From contig ML681981.1 in NCBI GenBank assembly GCA_007922195.1, positions 11,867,105 to 11,931,104 on the forward strand: a stretch of DNA of 64,000 nt, given 5' to 3'. The notes beneath the pieces were generated by a model, which had not been told where the DNA came from, did no database searches, and saw only the letters and a program-made list of their open reading frames with translations. The translations under genes were made by a program, and so were the position numbers. This stretch comes from Podocnemis expansa (lineage: Eukaryota > Chordata > Testudines > Podocnemididae). Each line of letters starts with the position of its first letter. Positions within the stretch are counted from its first letter, which is position 1. Below, one piece after another: positions 1-13,300 of this stretch.

Positions 1-749
1 CAGTCTCTGTAAACTTTAATCTGGCCCAATGTAAAAAAAAATCATGGGGGAGAAGGGGGTTGTAGAGCAAACCTGCCCACACTCACCTCACAGCAGTGCT
101 TTGTGTAGTAAATGGTCATTAATTAACAGTCTAGGTCATAAATCTGAACATGCCTCCACAAACTATAATTTAAACTGTACTTCCATTCTTAAAAAAAGGA
201 CTGTAAAATGGAATTGTAAGGTACAATATTATTGTTTAAATAATAAAATTTTCTGAGTTTTTAGGTAAACAGTTTTTTTAAATGCCAGCTGAGTAAACTC
301 TGCATCAACTTCAAAAATCAAACCCTAGTTTTTCATCCTCTATCGTCACCTTTAAAAAAATTCTGCAGGTCAAATGCTGCTCTTTTATATCTGCACAATA
401 AAAGGTGCCTTCAAGATTGAGACTGAAATGTGGCACAAGATTAAGTAAAAACAAATTGCTAATCCTTACATATGTGCTTAATTTTAAGCTTGTGCATGGC
501 TACACTGATTCCAATATTAATCTTATGTACTTATGCAAGTGTTCGCAGCTTTGGGGTCTCGTTGTATCCAGTGCTTTTGTAACCTGTTATCTGTGCAACT
601 GGAAAACTTAGCAATGGGGCAAAAGAAGTAGAATCAAAATTCCTCTCTTTTAATTGCAGTGCTAACAGGATTAAAAAGTAGTATAAGTTACTGACTAAAG
701 TGAGTTGATATCACTCAGAATTTGCGAAGGGAACAGAGAAGTTGACTAA

Positions 750-870
750 GAAAGTCTAGTATAATGCAAAACAAACAAGGAGCCTGGTGGCACTTTAAAA
801 GACTATCATTATTTATCTCATGAGCTTTCATGGGAGAAAATCCCACTTCATCAGATGCTTGAGTATAGAA
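750..870 (+). repeat. GTCCTGTGGCACTT-family repeat, single copy
   Basis: The order of blocks is the same as in all other copies in this window: an A/C-rich lead with AACAAGGAG, then TGGCACTTTAAAAGACTA, TTATTTATC, ATGAGCTTTCATGGGAGAAAATCCCACTTCATCAGATGC-like sequence. The family is unnamed here; I suspect a Penelope-like terminal repeat or a SINE-like element, without proof. Confidence 0.6.
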
Positions 871-2133
871 GGACTATACTATTCAAGGAATGACTCAAGA
901 CTTTACTGAGCATTACAAAATCCCAACAGGAACAATTTTATTAGAGAAACTTTAACTCTCCTTAGCCATCAAAAGTCTTAATTCTTTAGTTTAGACTAGA
1001 GTACATGAGAAACACAGAATGGCAAGGGGCTAGTGGGACGGAGGGAAGGCCTCCTCTTCTCCTCCTCACTCATTAACCAATCCCAGAATTAGGAATGAGC
1101 ACTGGGACTATCGGTGGCAGCTCTTCTAATACAGGAGGGCTGCTATTGGCCAACAGATCCTATGGTACCACCACCTGGGACCAGCCCCTTTAGGTTCTGT
1201 AGCAGCAATTAATAAAGAATGGTGCTCGTTTCTGCTAATTTTGGTATTTGACGTACGGCACTTTGAATATCATTCAGTAATTCATCCTAGACTCTTCAAT
1301 GAACTAGAAATATGTAGTGGAGTGGGGAAAAATAATTTTAAGCTTATTTAAAATTTATTTCTCTCCTAAATCCTTGTGGGGGTACTCGTCACATAAAATG
1401 AGGCTCAGCTCAATTTAAATTTTTGCTTTGCTGTTCACTTGCTAAACAAATTACCTCATCCTGAACTGCTAGATAATCAGAGACTTAAAATAGCTCTTTA
1501 CAACATTTTGAAAAGATAAGTATTATATAATTTAGGAAGCATTATTAAACAGATAAATTTAGCATTTTTTCAAATGTGTATTTTACAAATATAGAGCAAT
1601 TTTTAAGGCATTTCTTTTGCCCTAATTTCAAACAATTGCCTGTGAAATAATAAATCAACTTGGTTCACAGCTTGCAACATTCTCTATCATACACATCTAT
1701 AAGCTACTACGAAGTTACTTATCACAAAACAGAAAACCAGTAGGACTCTTTCTGATCTTTAGATACCATGCAACAAATTTATCTACTCCATATGTTAGGG
1801 AGCTTAATTATGCAATTAATATACAAAGGATTTAATTCCCAAACTGAACAATTTTTTTCTATTCCTATTCTCTTGGCTTATTCAAGAGGGAATGATAAAA
1901 TTAAGAGATGATATGATATCCTACTAGACATCATTCTGATGGTTTCAAAGTTCAAAGAAACTAATGGTAATAAGATACTAAGAGTTTCACTCTAGACAGG
2001 TCTTCTGTTCACTCAATTACTGGATCCAATATTTAAACTGTCTATTGAAAATTATTCTTTATAGAGTGCCATAAAACTACAGGACAATTTACAAACTTAA
2101 CACATGGTCCCCTCCACCAAAAGTTTATAACAA

Positions 2134-2265
2134 AGCAAAACAAGCAAGAAGTCCTGTGGCACTTAAAATAAATAAATAAATTTGTTAATCTTTAGTCTAA
2201 GTGCCACAGGACTTCTTGCTTGTTTTGCTGAACTGAACTAGACTGGTACAGCTACCCCTTTGGAA
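2134..2265. repeat. Inverted dimer of the GTCCTGTGGCACTT family
   Basis: An arm of about 31 bases at 2134-2165 (GCAAAACAAGCAAGAAGTCC...) returns as its reverse complement at about 2198-2229, with a short A/T spacer. The distal side continues into the block 'ctagactggtacagctacccc', which resembles the outer end seen in the other dimers. Confidence 0.7.
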
Positions 2266-2424
2266 CTTTATAATATAGGGTAGACAAGATATTCTGACTG
2301 TTACCAGATAAAGGGGTGCAATGTAGCATGCAGTTAGTTACTATCAACTTATGTGCCAAGTACTATGTACAGTAGTTCAACTCAATATTTTTTAATTGTA
2401 TTTTTTTATTAAGTTGGTGTAGGG

Positions 2425-2860
2425 CAGGTGTGGCCAAACTGCGGCTCTTGAATAAAAAAGTGTGGCTCCTGGAAGAAAGTCAGCAAATCAGTTTAGGAAA
2501 GCAGCCCCAGCCTAGGAATTCAAGAGGGAGTCAGGATGGTGGGGAGAAGCACAGCATGATAGGGGATGGCAGGGAGAAGCATGGCATAGTTGGGATTTTA
2601 AAAATCTCACCTCGAGCAGCAGCTAAGTTTTTACTGTATAGGCCTAATTTTCATGGTAACCTTAAGTAATTATTAGAATCTGACATTAGTAGAATCAATA
2701 TTTGCCCTCTTTTTACGATAAAATTAAAGTGTGCAATGAATTTTAAACTTAAAAATTTTGGATTAGGTAAAAGTATATGGCTATATGCCTCAGTGCAGCT
2801 CTCAAAGTTTTAATAATCAACTTGTGTGGCTCTTGAGTTCCATAAGTTTGGCCACCCCTG
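2425..2860. mobile_element. hAT-type non-autonomous element, CAGGTGTGGCCAAAC family (long form)
   Basis: Terminal inverted repeats CAGGTGTGGCCAAACT and AGTTTGGCCACCCCTG (the reverse complement with one or two mismatches) bound 436 bp. An exact 8-bp target duplication GTGTAGGG lies at 2417-2424 and 2861-2868. An 8-bp duplication and CAG...CTG ends are typical of hAT transposons. There is no transposase frame. A shorter relative lies at 37206-37373. Confidence 0.85.
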
Positions 2861-4559
2861 GTGTAGGGTGTGGGCAGACACCATTCTATATTGTACATTT
2901 TATATACATGTAATTAGTTATGATTGTTTGTTTTAAAATCATAACAGGCTTAAGCTACTAATCATGATTTTTAATTAAAATAAAAATATCAAAATACAAA
3001 GGCTCATGCCATTCCACCCTTAAGCACTTTATAGACTCTACCCTCTATAAAGGATGCTTAATGTACATTCTAATTGCATTTCACAGGACATTACAAGTCA
3101 TGGGCTAAACAGCAGATCTGTTCAGACACCTCTTCTAGTTGGGGAGAGCTCTAGTTTTCAACTGCTTTCTGAACTGTTCCTGCCTAGCTGCTTAAATTTC
3201 TTGACACAGAGAGCTGAGGAAACACTCCAGGCAGGATATTCTTGGTGAGAGATGCTCTAAGAATGTTACTTACGTTTAGAGTTCACCAGGACCCAGCCAG
3301 CTGAAAACTAATCACAGAATCTATAACTTTTTAGTGCACAGACCCCCAATCCGTCATGGGTCACACACACAAACTAGAAGATATGACTGGCTAGATGTAC
3401 AGGCTGGTGCTCTAGTCATCAGACCCTGTTTGAGGAGACAAGCCACAGCTGTCTCAGCTACTGAGCAAGGCAAAAGTAGCAGCCATGGCTAGGCATTCAG
3501 CTTGAGGAGATACCAAAGACAGTTAAGAATACAACAACTTTTAAATGCCAAAAGCTCAGTCCATGCTACAATTCTGTCAGAGTTAAGTTTTTCTCCAGTT
3601 TACGCAAGGAAATTAATATTAATCAAATATGCAAGTTACAAAACTGTCATTTGCAAAGAGTTTTCAGATTTCTGAATCTTGAGCCTTAAACATACATCAG
3701 TGAATAATTATGGAAATAGTGTGATGTGACAGTCATAATGACCACATTTAAGAACCTCATAATTGAGTCCTCATGGAACTCCATGTGAATTAAACTATGA
3801 GAATCAATTTCCCTCAGCAATGCTGAAGGCTCACAAAGTGTTAGCAGGCAACACATTTTCATAAAGACAAAAGGAACTGAAGAAATGGTTAACAATTGTT
3901 TCCAATGCCACTGACAATCCTGCAGACCTTTACTCCTTGCCACCTAAAAGTCACTTTTCTCTAGATGCCCCCACCAGCAGGGACAGCAAAAGGCTGACAC
4001 TAATTCTTTCCACTCAGGGCTCATGTGGTTCTAGCAGTAACATCAACAATGGATAACCTTATTAATCTCTAACCCTAGTAACAGGTATGTTACTTTATAC
4101 CTTAAGAACAATAATAAGATGACCGCAATGGCTATCAAAGATAAGCCATCAAAGTATAATACTATCAAGCTGCAGTGACAGTTAGGTCTAGCAGACTAGA
4201 CTGCTCTGCTGTTTCCAGTTCAAGATTGGTAATTTAAAAAAACAAAACAAACAAAACAAAAAAAGCTTTCTTCATAACATTTTTTAAAGTAGACAATCTC
4301 TATACAAAATCTGTATTTTAGTAATTTGTCTACTAATCATCATGGAGGGATGCCATCAGGCTATTTATGCATCATGCAGTGCTGCCTTTTGGCACTTTCC
4401 TAGCAGAAATAAATTGGAAGCACTCTAAAGCAATTCCAGCTAGTTAATGCAGATGGCTCAGCAGCACTTTATGATCAATGCTGTAAAAAAACCAACACTT
4501 CAGCTGTAGTTGTAACGTTACCAGAGCGTAACAAACAAAAATAAAACAAAGAAGAACTC

Positions 4560-7209
4560 CAAAGATTAAATTCAGATTGTTTATTGTAAACAGGGTAACT
4601 CTAGCACTCTGTCATACTGGCTGTGTCACATGCATCCAATTCAACTGCTCACAATAGCACTTGCAAAAATTACAGTAATCTAATAATTTATAGTTTGTTA
4701 CATAAATTTAAGAAGCACTGAAACTGAATTACAGGGTATTCTAGGTAGTCTGTTATTGCTTGTAGACACTGCAGCTGTGGATCCATTCAGATGAATCCAT
4801 TAAGTATGCCTGAGTTATCAAATGTACTGCTCTGTCAAACTCAGAAACTGTAAAATGCTGGAGAACACTTAAAAGCAATTAAAAGTTGCTGACAGACTAC
4901 ATTAGCTCCCAATTAGACTTCAGGACTTAAAAATATTAAATGTTCTTTTCTGGAAAAAAAAAAGTGATTTGTGGTACTGTGTTAGATACAATTATCCTTC
5001 CAATTTTTATATATAGATATGTATACATATCAATTGCTAAAATTTGAGTTCACACCTCTTTAATTATGATTTTTTCATACAAAATAGAAGCAGTTTCATT
5101 TTTCTTCACCATAAGAGTGCTACATTTAAATATTAAATCCCAAAATATATAATTTGTATAGAGTGTAGTCAAAATTTATTTTTAATATCTATAATAAAAA
5201 TAATTTTAACAAAAAGGAAATTATAAACAAAAATGCATTATGGGTATATAAAGCCATAATGTGTGAAACATTCATGAGGAACATGATAAAGAGTAAAAAG
5301 TAGCAGCATTTCATTTTCTTCCTTTAGTGTGATCGTATTTTTTGCTAGAGAAAATGCTAGTTGCTTTCATTGACAACAGGTAACATCATTTGGAAGTAGC
5401 ACATTTTCAACTCAATTCTTTGTAAACACAGTGTATGCTGTTAACCCTTTAACTGTATCTGATTCACTTAAAACTATATTTCTTGGATAAATACAAACTC
5501 GGGCCCTGATGCTGTAAGCACTTGATCACGCATATATTACTACTCGTGTGAGGAATCCTACTGACATCCAATGTTTGCTTTATTCATGTGAGTAGTCCCA
5601 TTAAGGCTGATGGGCTATTCATGTGAATAAAGCTACACATGTATTAAATAGCATGCAAGATTAGGGCCATAGGTTTAGATTCGCTTAACAATGGGCAAAG
5701 TCACAAAGATGTCAATGGTATTTATGGTAATAAGTACTACACCTGATTGTAAGTGCCCTTAAGTTTTCACTGTTTAGCACCGCTGCCCTGCCTAAACATG
5801 TACAGCAAATTATATATTAGTAATATAACAAAATACTTTTAACATGACTCCTTTTCATTCCTTTTTGTGTTCTGGGGCCTTATCCTGCCTTTTTACTGAT
5901 GCAGAACCACCACTGGTCCCTAGGATCAGTGAAGGATGAAGGATTGGCCTTATTATATATATATTTTGATATGTTCTTTACTAATCAAAATTATGAATTA
6001 CAGATGTGGCTACTGTGCTCATCTTGTGATATAACCTGAGTTACCTAGTGTGTTGTGCTGCTATTTTGTCTTGAATGTCTGAAGGGCAGAAAAGGGGGTG
6101 TTGAAGTCTTCGCATCTAAGCTACATAGCTACATGCAGGAAACTCAGTTGAGGCTTCAGGGCCCAAACTTGTATACGTCAAAAGTTAAAGTTCTGATCTA
6201 GTAAAGCACTTACAAGCATGCTTATAGTTATGTACATTCTTAAGAGCTTTGCTTGATTGAGGCCTAAAATAAAAATACACTGAACAAAAAATATTGATGG
6301 AGACTTTATCCATCCAAACATTGGTGGAGTTTATGAACAACTAGAAACAAAAATTGTCAATTAAATAAACCAATTTTATTTATACAACCGGAAGAAAACA
6401 ACTCAGTGCAACCCTGAGAAACTGAACGAGGTATTAACAATCAAAGAGACAAGCATAACACTCCTGGTAACAAAAATAAGATGGACTACCCAAGTGTTTC
6501 CAGCATTTTACTAGTTTAAATATAAAATGTCCTCCGATTTGTATATAAAGATTAAAACCACGCCAATATATTTAATTACTCTTTTCTTGAAGACAATTCC
6601 CTTGTTTATTTTTTTGTTGCAAAATTTCCTCTTTTCCACTGATCTACTTAAATCTTACATAGAAAACAAGTTGGTTGTATTGATGATCAATTAAAAAAGG
6701 TATTATTCAACACTTTATCCTTTAAAAAAAAGGTCAAAACCTCCTTTTAAAGAAAAATTTGCCCCATCCCAAGGGCATTTTTTTTCCCCTGGGAAAAAAA
6801 AAATATAGAGCTATTTCCAAAGGCCTTTTGCAAGAACAACATGGATATTCTAAGCAATATCAGGTTTGTTCTGGAGGCTTCCTTCATACTGAGTTATCAA
6901 AATGAACATTTTAAGGGTTATACTATTTTGAAAATATACTGCATGTACAAGAGCCTTTAACATTCTGGTTGATTTTGGTTTTCAATGGTTGTTTTGTAAT
7001 ACAACTGACACATGACTACAACTAATTTTCTAATTCTCTGTATCATTATCACACTGCTAATGCTCAACGAAATCAAGAGTGAATCAGGAACTCTTGCAAT
7101 GGACAGAATAGTTTATCCTACTATTCTTTAAGATGTTTGTTCATGATGAAACCCCTTGAAGCCACAAGAGAACTGATCCCTTTTCCATTTCTTCACCAAT
7201 TGTCATTCT
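4560..7209 (-). other. IDE: Probable IDE 3' untranslated region (extent uncertain)
   Basis: This follows the IDE stop codon on the minus strand. Candidate AATAAA signals (TTTATT on the plus strand) are at 6605-6610, 6375-6380 and 4580-4585. The last is followed on the minus strand by a T/G-rich stretch (about 4525-4560), as expected for a cleavage site. Which signal is used cannot be decided from sequence. At 5503-5670 a small foldback begins GGGCCCTGATGC and ends AGATTAGGGCC; it may be a MITE remnant. Confidence 0.4.
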
Positions 7210-7305
7210 TCACAGTTTGGCAGCCATGAAATTGACATGTGGTTTCACCAGTGGGAAGAGTGGTAGGCTGCGTTTGAACTCAGTCATATTTTGAATCACA
7301 TCAGG
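7210..7305 (-). CDS. IDE: IDE exon 25 (terminal coding exon)
   Basis: Codes for the last 31 residues and TGA stop (7210-7212), residues 989-1019 in human numbering, starting [10 protein letters not shown]. The acceptor on the minus strand reads TTCTTTGCAG just before 7305, entered in phase 0. The C-terminal tripeptide A-K-L resembles the PTS1 peroxisomal signal known in IDE. Only conservative differences from the human protein as I recall it (for example V for E and S for G) are seen. Confidence 0.97.
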   Translation of the reverse strand, partial: PDVIQNMTEFKRSLPLFPLVKPHVNFMAAKL

Positions 7306-10300
7306 CTGCAAAGAAGTTTGTGGGAAAAAACTGCTTAGTAATGCACAAAATATGAGAAACTCTTCACTTTCAGATATTATCACTCAATAGTTACAGCCAC
7401 TTATGTACAAAACCCATTTCTCTTCTATCCCGAAATATCAGATTATCATCGGTTCCTCCAAAATATGTCAGCATTACTAGTTACACTATAAAATGGCTTT
7501 TGAGCTTTGAACCCGAATACAGCTTTCAGATTTATTCTAGGCTATTTCAGGCTATAATTATAATGTATTTATTCCATATTTAGGTGATCAGCATACAATT
7601 ATCCACTTCTGCCTACTGCTTTTGAAATAGATTAAAAGGGCAACTGGGAAGCCTAGCACAGAGCAGAAAATTCCATGTTTATTTCAAAACAGAATAAAAT
7701 CCAAATGTACAGAAGCAGGCAATCCATTTTTTTTTTTAAAAAAGAGAAAAGTAGTAGAAGCTCTGAAAGAGTTGTGAACCTAAACCTCAATTTGTAATGA
7801 TGTCACAGTCAGGATCTCAAAAATTTTGTGCTCTCAGTCAATGCTCATTTCTCTGTGCTAATGATCAAACAATTGAGTATGTAGATTTTATTTACCTGTG
7901 GCAAGGGAGGTGCTGGTGCGAGATTTACATCATTTTGGCATGGAAATTCTCCAACAACTGGACCTACAAAACAAAACTAACTTAAAAAGACTGCAACTAA
8001 GAAACCAGTTCTTAAAAGTAAAGACAAATAGCTACAGAAATTCCAGTTCATAAATTTTAAGATACCTTACCTTCCTGTAGTTTTTGCATTTATATTTCAC
8101 TAATGTTTTTAGAAATACAAATAAACAAATCCAAGTTTCAATTTCAGACTTTGTTAGGAGTGGAATGGTTTTGATGATTCATAATGCTTATTTTTAGCAG
8201 ATTTCATCACCTAATTTATACTGCTAAATATTGCCTGATTAATAAATAGTTAAAAGGGTTTGAAATACAAAACTTTCTGAATATTAATAAATGCTACTTC
8301 CAATCACCTTCTAGAAGAATCAATATTTAAAATGACAGATGCATATATCTTTTGCTGAATGTGTGTGAAGCAAGGATAACATCTCATGGTCACAACAATC
8401 ACAAGCCTACATATATTTTTTTCAGAGTTTACCCTATATCCCATACTTACTACTCCCATTCAAAAAGACAGAAGTCAGACCACTCTGGTAATTTCATTTC
8501 TACAATTTAAAAGTGTGTTTATGTTTTTCCTATTATTTTATTAACAACTAGAACAACAATGAAGTTTGGTTAGTGATGGAAGTGAGAGAAGGGGAAAAAC
8601 AAGGAGTCCTGTGGTGCTTTTAAAGACTAAAATTTATTTATCACATGAGCTGTTGTGGGAGAAAAATCCCACTTTGTCAGATGCTTTGAAGATGTGGAAC
8701 TTACAGAATGGGAGGAAAATATGTGCATCTTAGAGCTTCAGTTCTGAAAACACTGCAAAACCTGATGCAAATTGGCAAGTGATTTTGCACAAAATGTCAT
8801 GGAAAAATCCTCAATCTTGTAGCTAATTAGTGAAAAAAGAAGGTTACTCAGAGGGGTGCAGTAACGAGTTCTTCGAGATGAGTGCCTCTGTGGGTGCTCC
8901 ACTGAAGGTGTTGGTGCGTCCCTGCACCACAGATAGATTTTTCTAGTAGTGCTCACCAGAGCCGCATGCATGACACAGAAGTCTCACACATCACTTTGGT
9001 GCCATTTTGTAGCGTGCGTGCCTCTAACCACCTTGGTTCCTTCTCTACCTGGCAGCTATTGTATGCGACTCTGAAGCAGAGAGGGTAGCAGGGCAGAAAA
9101 TGGAGCAGCCAGGAGGACACTCATCTCGAAGAACTCCAGTTACTGCACCCTGGTGAGTAACCTTCCTTTCTCCTCCAAGAGATGTCCCTGTGGGTGCTCC
9201 ACTGGAGGCGACTAGCAAGAGGTATCCTCTAGCTGGATGGACGGTCTTCAGAGTTGTTATTGTTGTATATTGTTGACAGGACTGATTGGCCTACTGCTGC
9301 GTCTAAATGATATATTTGCATAGTGCTTGATGAAAGTACGGGAAGTTGTCCATGTTGCTGCCTTACAGATATCTGAAATTGGTACATTATTGAGGAAGGC
9401 CACAGTGGTTGCCATTGATCTGGCAGGACAAGTCTGGACACCTTGAGGTGCATCAGCACCTGACAATTTATAACTCTCGTATATGCATCCAGATATATTG
9501 TAATGAACAGTGTTTTTTTGTCTAAAATTCTTTTTTTTTTTTCCTAGGATGGTAATAAGCTAATGCCTGGCAAGTGTCCGGTGTGTGTAGACTGGCATCA
9601 TGTGGATTGGCGTGAGGTTTTGGGAAGAAAACGGGTAAGTATTTCTTGGTTGACATGGAACGATGATCACCACTTTGGAATGAATCCTGGATGTGGTCTG
9701 AGTCCTTATGAAATATGGTGTAAAGGGGATTTGCCATGAGTGCTCCAATTTCATTTACTCGTCTTGCTGAAGTGATGGCAATCAAAAATGTAATGAACAG
9801 GTAGCTAAAGGTTCGAAGGGTGGCCTTGTAAGGGTACATAAAACCATATGGAGATCCCAAGTGGGAGTGGGGAGACAGATTTGTGGGTAAAGATTCTGTA
9901 TATTCATTAAGAAGCACTTTACTATGGGCTGTGAGAATATAGAGGTGTTCCAAGGTGTCATGGAAGGTTTGATATGAATGCCAAATGTACTCTTAAAGAA
10001 CTTATGAATAGGCCTGTTTCTTTCAGTTACAGGAGGTACTGAAGTGTAATTGGGATGAGGCAATGCTGGAGCAATTTGTTGATTCTGGCACCAATGAAGA
10101 AATCTATTCTGTTTCTGTAAGTAAATGCATCTAATAGATGGTTTTCTGCTATTTAAGAGAATATGATTCACTGATTCTGAACACATGAATTCCAGTTGCC
10201 AGAACCACAAAAGAACCAGGCTGTGTGGTGTAGGGTTTTGAAGTTTGGGTGGAAGATGTGACCCCTGTTCTGTGATAAGAGATCATGGTGGAGAGGGCAC

Positions 10301-13300
10301 TGTACTGATGTTTTGATGGACAGTTGGTTGAGAAGTGTGAACCAGGGACATCTCGGCCAAGAGGTGGCTATCATGATAACTTCTGCTGCCTCCTGATGTA
10401 TTTTCAATAGTGTTTGTTGTATTAAATGTATTGGAGGGAATACGTATAGCAGATTCCCTGTCCAGGATATAAGGAAGGCATCTCCTAGGGGGTTCTTTCT
10501 AATACTGAACAATCAAGAACAGAACAAGGGGGACTTTCAGTTCTGATGAGTGAAGTGATCTATCATAGGATAGCCCCACTGTTGAAAAACATTTTGAAGA
10601 AGATAGGGTTTTAACTCCCATTCATGGTCCATTGGGAACGGTTGGCTACAGTGTTGTGAATTCCAGGAAGGTATGTACTGGAAAATTGTAATATTGTGTT
10701 TTATGCAACAGTCTGCACATAGTGACAGATCTCCTTGCCTGTTGATATAAAACGTGGGCAACATAGTCCTTCATGATTTTTACATGTGTGTGTCTTAGTA
10801 AGTGTTAGAAGTGCATATATGCATTGTGGACTGCTCATAATTCTAATTTATGTATGGGTAGGGAGAACTTTGTTACACACCATTTCCCTTGAACCGTGAG
10901 GCCTTGTAAATGAGCACCCCAACCTGTCAGGGATGAGTCTGTGAACATCAAAGTGGATGATGCATGCTGAAGGAACAGAATGCCTGACAGTAGGTTTTGT
11001 GATGATGTCCACCAGTGTAGAGACTGTTTTATTGTTTGGTATAATCATTGTTTTATATATTGTCTGTTGAGTTTGTATACCCATGCTAGCCCTAGTTGTA
11101 ACGGGCGCATGTGAAGCCGTACATGTTGCACCATGAAGATGGTTGCTGCCATGTGGCTTAGTATTTCAAGGAATGTTAAAGTATTCATGGTTGAAGATTT
11201 GCATGCTCTGTCTATTATATGAATGATGGTGTGGAATCTGGTTTGAGGAAAGAACACCCAAGCCAGCTGTGAATCTAGACAGACTCCAATAAACTCTGAT
11301 GTTTGAGAAGGAATTAGAATTGATTTTTATATGCTTATGAGTAGGCCTAGTTCAGGGGTCAGCGACCCAAGAGAGGGGAAAATCATCTCCCCCTACCACA
11401 ACCGCATGAGCCCAAACCAGCCCAGTGGCTGCTCCATGGTGCTCTAGCACTGGCGGGTGTGTGGGCGGCACGTGGTCCCTCCATCCCTCCCTCCACTGGT
11501 GGGTGGAGCAGAGAGGCCCCACCTACCTCCAGCCTGGCCATCCTTCCCAAGAGTGGCGGTTGGGGGGTAGAGGGGAGGAGCTGCGCCTTGTGGAGGCGGG
11601 GCCTTGGAATAGCCCCTCCGCAGAGCTCAGGCTGCTTCGACCCAGCCACTCCAGGCTTCAACGGGCCCAGGAGGCCTCTCTGCAGGGCCCTGCTTCCAGA
11701 AGACACAGCTCCCCACTGCTGCTCTTTGGAAGGATGGCCAGGCTGGAGGTAGGCTGGGCCTCTCTGCTCTGCCCCACCAGTGCAGGAAGGGAGGGACGGA
11801 TGGACGGAGGGAGCATGGACTGCCTACACACACACACCCCGCTGCGCTAGGGGTCGCGGCATGGCTGCTGGGCTGGCTCTGGCTCTTGCGATTATGGTGA
11901 GAGGGTGGGGGGCACTCCCAGTGCCCTGAAAGTGGGGGCCTGTGCTGGCCAGGAGCCCCCTTCTTTAGCTCCAAAGTTGGGGCCTGCCGGGAGCCCCCTT
12001 ACAGCAAAGCATCCCCAGAGCTCACCTGGCTCCCTGGAGGACATTGCCAGGGAGCCAGAAGGGGAAACTCAGAACTACAGGTGGCTCACTAAGCCTGGGT
12101 TGCCAAACCCAGGCCTAATTGTTTGAATAGGTTCATGGTGAAATATAGGTCTTCTGTGGCTTGGGGTAGGGTGGTTCATTTTAGATGGCTATCGTCTAGA
12201 TATGGGAATATTGTAATGTTATGCTTCTGTAAGTTGGCTGCCATGACAGCCAAAACCTTTGAGAATACTCTGTGTGGTGGACAGACCAAAAGGTAGGACA
12301 GTGTATTGGTAGTGATTGTGACCAATGCCGAATCTCAAGATTTTTTTTTTTGTGACTTGGATGGATGGATGGATATATGGAAGTACGCATCCTGTAGGCC
12401 GAGGGATGTAAATCAGTTGTTGAATTCCAAAGCTGGGATGATCATGGAAAGCATGACCATTCTGAATTTCTGCAGTTTTATACACTTGTTTAGCCTTCTG
12501 AGGTCAAGAATGGATCTCCATCCTCCCAATTTCTTTTGAATTATGAAATATAGGAAATAAAAGCCTTTCCCTCTGTGTTGTTCTGGGACATGTTCTGCTG
12601 CTCCTATATGTAGAAGTCATTGGACCTCCCAGTGTAGATGATGTTCATGAGTGGTGTCCTTCAAGAAGGATGGGAGGTGGGATATTGGTTTCAACATTAA
12701 TGTGATAGTGTATTTCTGTGACCCATTTGTCCATGGTAATGTTTGACCATTGGTGTAGAAAGGTTTCTGATCTGTGATAGCAGGTGAGTGGTTGCTCTGT
12801 AAACTCTCCATGCATGCCCTCGACCAATTTTTCAAAATTGTGGTTTAGAACACGGAGGTTGTGACGTATTAAGTTGATTGGTTGTCTGCATATTTGATGG
12901 CGTCTTCCACATGTTTGATCTTGTCTTCTGTAGTCCAGTCTGTATTGGTATTGGTATCTGGAGTTGAATGGTTGATAGTTGAATGAATGTCTCTTACAGG
13001 CCAGGGTGTAGATACCAAAGGTGCAGAGAGTGGTTCTGGAATCTTTGGGTGAGTGTTTGTCAGTCTTTTCTAAAAATAATTTCTTTTTGTTGAAAGATAA
13101 ATCTTCAATGGTTGCTGTAATGGTCTTGGCACACCTGCAGAGTGGAGCCAGGAGGACCACCTCATTATAATGCCCATGGCTATCATGCAGGCTGCTGTAT
13201 CTGTCACGTCCAATGCTGCCTGGAGAGCTGTTTGTGAAATTAGTTGACCTTCACGGAGGACTGCATGAAACTGGTGTTTCTTGGCCTCTGGTATGTGTTC

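Larger units (their letters stand above)
1..4559. other. Intergenic 3' flank of IDE
   Basis: AT-rich sequence with no supportable coding region; the short open frames here have no recognisable protein similarity and no splice context. It contains one copy of the GTCCTGTGGCACTT repeat (750-870), an inverted dimer of the same family (2134-2265) and one hAT element (2425-2860). The parts 871-2133 and 2869-4559 show nothing that I can name. Confidence 0.6.

Noticed and set aside
1..4559. A neighbouring gene 3' of IDE
   Set aside because: No open frame with splice context or recognisable protein similarity was found on either strand.
11383..11974. Overlapping open frames of 97-141 codons
   Set aside because: Located within a GC-rich hAT interior on both strands without recognisable domains.
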